Assembly: GCA_023014485.1 (NCBI GenBank)
Contig: JAJOZX010006163.1
Span: 186,001 to 250,000 of the forward strand
Length of the DNA: 64,000 bases
Origin: Bathynomus jamesi
Taxonomy: Eukaryota; Arthropoda; Malacostraca; Isopoda; Cirolanidae
Direction of reading: 5' to 3'
Each line of letters begins with the position of its first letter. Position 1 is the first letter of the stretch. A program made the translations under genes and the position numbers. Below, piece by piece: positions 56,521 to 64,000 of this stretch. The notes beneath the pieces are model-generated. The model worked only from the letters and a program-made list of their open reading frames with translations, ran no database searches and was not told the DNA's origin.

Positions 56521-57554
56521 CACTGCCCAACAAAAAAAAATTTTTTTGCTGCTGATTTAATTCTAAGACCTGTTTCTGGATAATATTGATGTGCTGATTT
56601 CAAAAATCACCTTAGATTTTGTCCACCACATCAGGTTTTCGTGCAATGCAATATGCCTATTTTGGGTGATCCATGAAGGGCGCTTATCAAAATTGATGAT
56701 TTTTGAGACCTGTTAACAGCTGTTTTGCTGTTAAAATTTTATATGTGGAATACGCAAATCTGTGCATTAAATCTAAAGGTCATGTACAACATGTACGCAG
56801 TTCAGTAACTCAATGACCGAAACGGAGGCAAGAGCTTGGAATGCTTTTGTGGCAGTAGTTAAGAACTTCCTAGGAAACAAAAAGTCTGAAAATTATAAAG
56901 ATCTTGTAAAGGATTTACTTGTAAACTTTCAGCAGTTGGGTTGCAACATAGGCATTAAAGTTCCCTATCTCAACAGTCATCTGGATAAATTTCCAGAAAA
57001 TCTTGATGTTAGTGAAGAGCAAGGTGAAAGGTTCCACCAAGATATCAAAGTGATGGAAGAACGATACCAAGGAAGATGGGATACCCATATGATGGCTGAC
57101 TACTGCTGGAGCCTGCAAAGAGATTGTCTTGACATCTCTCATTCTAGGAAGTCCTATAAGAGAAAATTTATCAGCACTGAAAAGTAAGAAAACAAGAAAA
57201 AGACAATGTTGAGAGAACTGGTCCCGTGCTTGCTTTAATATGGATTCATTTTTTGCTTATTTAAACACTTTTAATCACTTTATGTGTCAATATTACCATT
57301 GTATATTAAAGTTCACTCCCTGCACAATTGTTTACTTTTCCATGCTGATTCTGAGTATGTAAAAACTTATTTTTTGAAAAGAAAAAAATTGGCCATAACC
57401 CTGCCAAAATGCGATATCTCCAAAATATCCGTATTTGATTGCTCGAAAACCTGACGTGATAGGCAAAAACTAAGGTGATTTTTTAAATCAGCACACCAAA
57501 GTTACCTAAAAACAGGTGTTAGAATTAAATCAGCAAAATTGGTGTTGGGCAGTG
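56521..57554 (+). mobile_element. Short relative of the 26.6 kb DNA transposon, inside the Polinton
   Basis: Ends CACTGCCCAACA and its complement TGTTGGGCAGTG. A TAATAA duplication is on both sides (56515-56520, 57555-57560). Subterminal sequence (CTGATTT...ACCTTAGATTTTGTCCA) parallels that at 26680-26720. It keeps only the C-terminal part of the encoded protein. Confidence 0.8.
56813..57187 (+). pseudogene. C-terminal fragment of the transposon protein seen at 26.9 kb
   Basis: 124 open codons: ETEARAWNAFVAVVKNFLGN, NFQQLGCNIGIKVPYLNSHL, DKFPENLDVSEEQGERFHQD and MMADYCWSLQRD. It aligns by eye along its whole length with the minus-strand frame at 27300-26890, including the SEEQGERFHQDIK block. 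The Cys-rich N-terminus and middle are missing, so it is a deletion derivative. The frame is intact, suggesting that it is younger than the 26.6 kb copy or simply luckier. Confidence 0.75.
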
Positions 57555-57799
57555 TAATAATTATCGATTTAACATTTAGAGTCAAGCGAAGGATTTGTCG
57601 AGAGAAAGTACGGATGTAGGTCAAAAGGAACTTTTGTGGTCAGCTTCGCTTCCTTGAAAAAAGCTTCAGGCTAAATATCGTTGGACCTTTCGCTTACCTG
57701 CCTCCGCTCGCTCTCGTCTGAATACAATGTTAAAATAAACGTTATTGAATAATTGTTATTGCCAATTTTAATATAAAGTTTAATATATGATCGCATATT

Positions 57800-57929
57800 A
57801 TTTTAATAAACAGAATGATGTAATGGTGTTTTATTTGTTTGTTTAAATGTATTTCTTTTAATATTGTTTTTAATTCTCTTTAAGGAGAAAGTTCGTTTGC
57901 TTGAAAATTAAAAATCCGAAATTGATTCT

Positions 57930-57989
<60 letters not shown>

Positions 57990-58910
57990 GATAAGGAGAA
58001 AGTAAAAGGTGTGTAATGATATTTTTTCTGTTTTTGAAACACAAGGAAGGATTGCCAATAGACGCAGTTAATGTGTTTATTTTATTTTTATTCATTCTGT
58101 CGTATGTATAGGAGTGTGTATTTAATTTCTATTTATTCATTTAATGAACAGAATGAATTTTTTATTGTTAATTTCGGTTTCCGTTTAATTCTCTTAAAAG
58201 AGAAAGTCCGTATGCTTTGGTAACGAATTAAAATAAATGGCGGTATCTAGCAACTCACCCTAATAATGTATACCTGGACAATTAAAATAAAAAATGGTAT
58301 CTGGCAACTCAACCCTCCTCTATATAAGAGCCGCTTGGCTTCGGAGCGGTCAGATGGATGTGAACTTCGGTCGAATAAAGAACTATCCTTCCTTCTTAGG
58401 TTAAGACTTAGATTAGGTTTCTCTTTGAGGGGTAAGGACATCCCACCTTCTCCCTCAAAGCCCTCTTCCTTCTCTCCTTTCTCTCTTGGGTTAAGGCAAC
58501 CCCTTTGGAGGAGGTCATCCTCCCTTCTCCCCCCGAAGATCCCTCCCCTCTCCCCCTTCAGGGCATACCCCCTCCCCCTTTGCAACATAGCCCCCCCCCC
58601 CTTTACAAAACCCCACCCCTTTGCAACATTGCAAAATTGATCATTATATCTGCAACATTCTTGCACTCGTCCATTTTTCGCCCTTACTACTACTTTAACG
58701 AAAATATCACGACTTAACCTAACTAATCGTCAAGGACGTACAGTTGACATAACCGGACATTCAATTAACCTAAGCGGGCATTCAATAATTTTCCCGTAGG
58801 TTTCGATTAATAAAATTACATGATGTCACTTGATTGGTCGAGTATATAAGTGAATGGCAACGAGATATTATATTTCATAATAATTTGATTATAACGTATT
58901 TGCACAAAAA
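57800..58910. repeat. Polinton right terminal inverted repeat
   Basis: Complementary to the left TIR over the same blocks. It is longer because of extra sequence around 57850-58240, including a (TA)n at 57937-57985, and the tandem GCATTCAATTAACCTAAGCG-type units at 58740-58800 absent from the left side. Frames at 58247-58717 are chance readings of purine- and pyrimidine-rich sequence. Confidence 0.85.
57937..57985. repeat. (TA)n microsatellite
   Basis: Pure TA run in the right TIR. Confidence 0.95.
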
Positions 58911-58936
58911 ACACTACTATTTAAAAAATGTTATAT

Positions 58937-59383
58937 TGTTACGTAGATTACGGCCATGTGGTTATTTTTTCGAAATTCAGGTGATGATGTCTCCTTAAGA
59001 TTTACCAATGACTCCAGAGACTGATTTGAACTTCAAAAGAACCACTTTTATGCACTTAATACAAAATTCGCAGGTAACTTCCCACTGACGAACTCCACAT
59101 TAACTTGAAAAACCAAAGTGTATGAAGCACTTTCAAATTTCCAGCTAAATTGTTGCCAAATCTGGAGAGATTTTATCTCTGCTCTTTCGACCCTTACAAT
59201 AGTCTATGTAATATAATTATCAAGTCACCTCATCTAATTCATGAACTGTCATACTAAAATCAGGTGAAGGAACATACGATAATCTACAACTTACAGTTCC
59301 TATTTACAACTACCAAACTCTACACAACTTTTTATCTCTTTTGTTCTTGTTTCTTCTAATCTGTATGTTATTACAACGTAACA
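58937..59383. repeat. Candidate solo LTR
   Basis: Starts TGTTACG and ends CGTAACA, a perfect 7-bp terminal inverted repeat with TG...CA ends. About 447 bp. Followed by CTGGCCCCAATCC, which could be a primer-site remnant. No partner LTR or gag/pol was found, and no target duplication is clear. Confidence 0.35.
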
Positions 59384-59611
59384 AATCCTGGCCCCAATCC
59401 GAAATTACTAACCATTCCAAAAGCACATCCATCCCAGCCGACTTCTTAAGTAACACTGTTCAATGAAATTTGTAAAGCTCGCATGGGAGGGCGCTGCAAG
59501 TCAATTTTAGTATGAATGTTTGAGAATGAAATTACATTTTATGAGAAAACTTGGTAACGTTATTACACTATGAGTATTTATATCTTAAGTATGTATCGAT
59601 AGATATTTTAA

Positions 59612-59699
59612 CCCTCTATGGACAGAATTTTCTGTAGGGTTAAATTATAAATGTATGTATATGAAAGGTTAGAAATTTGTAACAGTTGTCCATATAGGG
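59612..59699. mobile_element. 88-bp piggyBac-like MITE
   Basis: TTAA (59608-59611) then CCCTCTATGGACA; on the right TGTCCATATAGGG then TTAA (59700-59703). TTAA targets and CCCT ends are typical of piggyBac derivatives. Confidence 0.7.
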
Positions 59700-59703
59700 T
59701 TAA

Positions 59704-62240
59704 GACATTACACAGTTCGAATCCCTAAATTTTTATCTTTCCAAAGATATAAATTTTAACCATGAATTCTAAAAAATAAGTCCTTATTGTTAATTTCATG
59801 AAAAATATCCCATTTAACTGTTTAAGATTCCATATTAGACGCTCTTTGTCCGTGAATCTACATCCCTTAAAAGGAACCCCAAATCTTAAAATCCTGCAAA
59901 CAGTCTAGCGCTGTTCTCTTAATTCCTGTATAATAGCCATTTAATAGTTATTGGTCAAGTTTGAATATTTCATTTTCCGTCTTCAATTGGTCGTTCTCAC
60001 AAAACTCCTTTGCAAAACCAATTCCAATCAAAACTTTTGTAAACCTAACACCTCCGACTAATCCTTAAGGAATGCATTCTGAAAAGCCTTCAGGAGAAAA
60101 CACCTTTCTCCTTCACTCATTTGGTCATAATTTAAACTACAATACAGTATTTGCATAGTCTGATGAATTTGTAACACGAGAAGATGTGACTTAGAAGTGT
60201 ATAGCTTGAGGATGACGTATAGTTAAGAAATTAAAAAAGACTTTGTTCGTATTAATATTTATTAAAGAACGTAAGATGGATACAGTATCACTCGTGCCTT
60301 TGACAAAAATAAAAAATAGTAAATACTTTTATTAAATTGGAAATTTGAAGATTAAAATTTATTTAAATAAAAATTATTAAAATGATCATTTTAATAATGA
60401 CAAAACTTGAATTTTAAACAACTTTTTACAACGAAGAAATTGGGAATGAGAAAAAGTCTTTACACTATCTGCAGTCATCGATTCAATTGTTTATATAGAG
60501 TATAGAACTGAGGGGTTGAATTGTATTACAAAATTCTCCAGATTAAAATTATTTCAAACAATTGAATGGAAATTTTAAGAAGGGAAAAAATGAAGGAATT
60601 GGGAAAATAATTTTTTACCAAGAAATTAAAATTTCATTAATGTTTATAATTTTAAACAGCCAGGAAGCTCATTTCCCCATGATATCGGGGTGAGTGTGTT
60701 CCGTGGGCCACCTTTAGCCCGAGAATTAACAGGGTAACTAGTCAACTCAACCCAACGCAGGAACCATCAGGAGGAGTGAACCAGCGCCTCACCGCTGAAG
60801 TGTCACCGAAACCACCACTGAACTACCTACCGGGCGCCCAATTAAAACAAACCCTCATTAAAATTTTACTTGCCAAAGGAGTACCTGAGATTGTGAAATT
60901 TATTTAAAATCTCAAATATTTATATTTTGAACTTTGATTAGCGTAAAATTTGATTTAAAACGGTGTATTACATTGGACACGTGATAAAAGGGATCAAAAA
61001 GCCTATCTGAATACTGCACTAAAATTATAGTGATATTCATAACATATTTACATAGTTCCAACAATATACAATACAGTTAGATTTTGTACAAGTAAAATAT
61101 ATTTTGATTATTTTAAACTGTATGAGAAAAATTTTTAAAAATATATGTCTTACATCTTTTCAGTTATGAAAAATAATGCATCTTTACTCACAATTTTCAG
61201 TTTCTAAAATTTTTTGCTTTTATGTAAGTGTCACACCACAACCACCAACACACAAAACTTTCCACCCATCTCATTTCACACTCATTTCCATTGCGTGTGA
61301 AGTAAGAATCCAGAACACCCATACACTACAATTTCATCTATATTTTACGCTAATACATATATATTTTTCTCACAACCTGGACAGTGGACAGTGTGTTTCA
61401 ATCAAAAGTAATTTCAGAGTCTCGTACATTCGTCTTCTTGATAATGATCTTCATTGTTGCCTATCATTTGGCTCAACTCTCGAACTTCTAGCGATGTTTT
61501 ACGATCGGATCGAGGACTCGATTTCTTCAATAGCTTCTTGTTCTTTTCGTAAAAGGCCTGTCAATTTAAACACTATGATCACAAATCAAGATTAGATAAG
61601 TCAAAAGCTTACAAAAACACTTTTAAATGGGACACGAACTACATCAAGAAAATAAAGAAAATATGACAAAATTCTCTTCAATAATAAAATCAAATTTCGA
61701 ATACTTTCATTATAGATAGTTAATAATAATAATAATAATACTGAAGAGAGTCTCTTTAAATGTTTTAATATTTGAGGATTCAGTTAATGTTTTTATGATG
61801 ATAACCATAGAAAGGCTTTTACATGTGAGCCATTAGAATAGCACAGGCCTGTTTCCCGATATCCCGTTTTCGTGGAATAACCAATCAGCACGCTGTATTC
61901 CGTAGGTGTGACGCGCCCCCACACGGGCTTCAGACCCAAACCATTAAACTCGGTTCAGTCGTTAACGAGTAATAACGTTCGCTAACTATAATAAATGCAT
62001 TTATCTCAAAATTTGATTTTAGGGCTTACGCCCTTTCTATTCTATACGCCTCTTATATACATTATCAAAATTTCATTTCCCAACGATTTGGGGTGAAAAG
62101 GCAGAAAATAACCGGAATGTAAACTACAAAATTTAGTGAAAAGGAAAAAAGGCAGAAAGTAAAGCGTACACATTCATTTATACAGGCATTCTGGTAGACC
62201 AGCGTTCGCACCCCTCAACATGACAAATTTCCACATCTGT
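59704..62240. other. Stretch without recognised gene
   Basis: AT-rich except 60660-60840 and 61850-61960. A 139-codon frame at 61176-61595 shows no domain and is probably chance. An (AAT)n run lies at 61723-61740. Confidence 0.5.
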
Positions 62241-62290
62241 GGCGCTTCATACACCATGCATGGTGGCACTTCGAGGCCTTGTCGAAATTA

Positions 62291-62318
62291 AGAGAGAGAG
62301 AGAGAGAGAGAGAGAGAA
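62291..62318. repeat. (GA)n microsatellite at a LINE 3' end
   Basis: Pure GA run immediately beyond the LINE coding end on the minus strand; probably its tail. Confidence 0.85.
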
Positions 62319-62319
62319 C

Positions 62320-64000
62320 CTCCTCCATTCCAACCGACCTGCAGCCATTTCTCTTACATCACTCAGATCAAGTCTACGCTTACTCACGCATTCATTCACC
62401 ATGTCCATCCAACTTCTTCGCGGCCTTCTTCTTTTTCTTCCACCTTCGCAAACACTCTTATACACTCTTTTCATAACTCCGTCCTCTTCCACTCTTTCAG
62501 CATGCCAAAACACCTTAACACTCTTTTCTCAATTTTCATTTCGACTGACTTCTGAACACCACATCTTTCGAGAACCACACGATTTCTTACTCTAGCAATC
62601 CGACGCACGCCACACATACTTCCCAGGTTATCCATTTCAACCGCTCTTGCTCTTACTCTTAACGTCTCCCTTTCATGCCATGGTAATGTTTCACACCCAC
62701 GCAAAAGTGTCGGTATTAACACACCTTCATGTAAACATCTCTCGGTATCTCCACCCAGTCTCCGCTTTCTCACAACTGCTTTCAGCGTACCCGCAACCTT
62801 TCTTTCTTGATTCACTCTACTGTTAACGTCATCCGCATTCGTACCTCGTTTGTTTAAAACACATCCCAAATACTTAAAAGACTCTTCTATCTCTAGTGTT
62901 TCACCGTTCGCCATAAATGACAGTCCGCTTTTTTCTCTCTCTCCACAATCAATAACTCGCTCTTACCCACATTCACTTTCAACAATCTTCTCTCACACAA
63001 AGTTACAAAACTATTAACCTCCTGCATATCACACTCGTTCTAGGCAAAGAGCACATCATCATCCGCATACAACGAATTTGACAGGCCCCACCTTTTCTTA
63101 TCATAGGCCAGATTCAGTCTTCTTTCTAGCTATGCTGTCGCACTTTCACCTCTCTCATCACTCCACCCATAAACAAATAACAGCCACGGAGACATCACAC
63201 ATCTTTGACGCACACCCATCAAACAAATTACTCAGTTTTTTATTTACTCTCACACACGCAATACTTTCATCATAAAAGCTCACGACTCTACTGTCAACCC
63301 CATATTATACTCAGGACATAACACAGTACTTCTCTATTCATTCTATCAAACGTTTTCTCAATATCCATAAAAGCCATGTATAGCTTGTAACCCCTTTCAC
63401 TTGCTTTCTCAATCACTTGTCTCACTTCGAACACTTGATCCATACAGCCTCTTCCACGTTGGAACCTTCCTTGTTCATAACTCACCAAGTATTCTGTAAT
63501 ATCACTAACTCTATCACTATGCTACCACACACCTTCTCCACTAAACTCAAAAGACTTATACCTCTGTAATTCTTACATTCACTTCTTTCAACTTTCATTT
63601 TGTACAATAGAACACTTATTTTTTTCGTCCATTTCCCAGGCACACTTCCATTTGTTTATGTACCCTAACGTATGCATCAAAACCACTCCAACCTTTTCAA
63701 GCATCCATACTTAATTATTTTCCCATATATTCCATCCACACCTGCAGCTTTTCCGTTTTTCAATTTGCAAACTGCCGCTTTTACTTCCTCCATGGTTGTG
63801 TTCACAAGTCTTTTGTTGCGTGTCCCCTTCACACCGACAAATCCCACCATATTTATATTTGCACTCCTCTCAGCTATTCCACCCATCAAACCCTCGAAAT
63901 ATCCCTTCCATCTATTCCTTAGATCCACATCTGCTGTGAGCATTATTCCATTTTCATCCCTTACTCTCAAACTTTCTTAGTTTCAGTTCTGTACTTCCAC
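62320..64000 (-). mobile_element. RTE-like LINE, minus strand, runs off the window
   Basis: RT is readable on the minus strand from about 63970 down to 62325, followed by a (GA)n tail. The 5' part lies beyond base 64000. Confidence 0.8.
62325..63970 (-). pseudogene. RTE-like ORF2 reverse transcriptase, frameshifted
   Basis: In minus-strand order: a finger segment EEVKAAVCKLKNGKAAGVDG (63970-63677), QGRFQRGRGCMDQVFEVRQV and YMAFMDIEKTFDRMNREVL with the first catalytic D (63488-63294), and LYADDDVLFA carrying the second catalytic pair (about 63072-63043). Then come EESFKYLGCVLNKRGTNADD and LRGCETLPWHERETLRVRAR (62914-62471), and RRPRRSWMDMVNECVSKRRL in the last frame. Several frame changes and a stop after VLFA show decay, though both catalytic motifs remain. 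Confidence 0.8.

Larger units (their letters stand above)
36215..58910. mobile_element. Maverick/Polinton (adintovirus-like) element, complete structure, decayed
   Basis: Long terminal inverted repeats bound a 22.7 kb unit with the diagnostic gene set: protein-primed type polymerase B on the minus strand, and packaging ATPase, integrase, minor capsid, pX-like, major capsid and cysteine protease on the plus strand. The minimum TIR tip, TTTTTGTGCAAATACGTTAT, is present at 36215 (plus) and as its complement ending at 58910. Nested insertions account for about 6.8 kb: a CR1-like LINE, a hAT-type element, an RTE fragment, a SINE copy and a DNA transposon. A 6-bp target duplication was looked for and not found convincingly. 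The capsid genes imply virion-forming ancestry (known for the family). Confidence 0.93.

Noticed and set aside
58247..58717. Frames of 124-139 codons on both strands in the right TIR
   Set aside because: They are translations of purine/pyrimidine-biased repeat sequence, proline- and glycine-rich by composition, and the left TIR does not preserve them.
36205..58916. 6-bp target duplication of the Polinton
   Set aside because: CCACAT or similar on the left does not match ACACTA or similar on the right; the tip TGTGCA/TGCACA is part of the inverted repeat itself.
60660..60850. GC-richer island as an RNA gene or exon
   Set aside because: No open frame of note, no tRNA or rRNA features visible; left unannotated.
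61176..61595. 139-codon frame as a host gene
   Set aside because: No motif, AT-biased composition, no neighbouring exon; probably chance.
1..64000. CRISPR arrays, operons or bacterial regulatory sites
   Set aside because: Repeats are transposon ends, microsatellites or irregular tandem repeats; the gene content is eukaryotic.

Overview
This looks like eukaryotic, repeat-dense arthropod nuclear DNA. I saw no intact host gene. The basis is: no prokaryotic signals; abundant (TA)n and (CA)n microsatellites; many pieces of the arthropod telomere-type motif TTAGG/AACCT; and a mixture of BEL/Pao, CR1-like, RTE-like, hAT, Tc1/mariner and Polinton elements typical of arthropods. A decapod crustacean is my guess, not a demonstration. 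Almost every coding stretch is a transposable element, most of them broken.

Layout. 1-5.5 kb: 3' two thirds of a decayed BEL/Pao LTR retrotransposon. 6-7.2 kb: hairpins and a palindrome made of Polinton-terminus sequence. 7.3-10.3 kb: a Jockey/I-like LINE split by a hAT element. 11.4-14.2 kb: LINE remnants split by a second hAT element. 14.4-19 kb: a hAT with transposase remains, then a Tc1-like transposon that was itself hit by a hAT MITE carrying another hAT MITE. 19-21.5 kb: nothing recognised. 21.5-22 kb: an inverted SINE pair. 22.2-25.6 kb: a near-perfect 3.3 kb palindrome with a hAT MITE in its loop. 26.6-29 kb: an autonomous-type DNA transposon of unresolved superfamily. 29.26-30.44 kb: a structurally intact Tc1/mariner-superfamily transposon with an open transposase. 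30.9-33.7 kb: a CR1-like LINE. 35.5-36.2 kb: a LINE remnant.

36.2-58.9 kb: the centrepiece, a complete but decayed Maverick/Polinton (adintovirus-like) element with long terminal inverted repeats. On the minus strand it carries two unrecognised genes and a protein-primed type B DNA polymerase. Divergently on the plus strand it carries a packaging ATPase, two small virion-type genes, a chromodomain integrase, minor capsid protein, a pX-like basic protein, major capsid protein and a cysteine protease. Together these would replicate, package and integrate a virus-like genome. The polymerase gene alone has been interrupted three times: a 4.1 kb CR1-like LINE, a 645 bp hAT-type element with 8-bp target duplication, and a 463 bp RTE fragment with about 10-bp duplication. 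Each junction can be read by following the polymerase frame across it. Many other lesions are one-base shifts, several of them in homopolymers.

59-64 kb: a candidate solo LTR, an 88 bp piggyBac-like MITE at TTAA, and an RTE LINE on the minus strand running off the window end. Two elements, at 26.6 kb and 56.5 kb, belong to one DNA transposon family.
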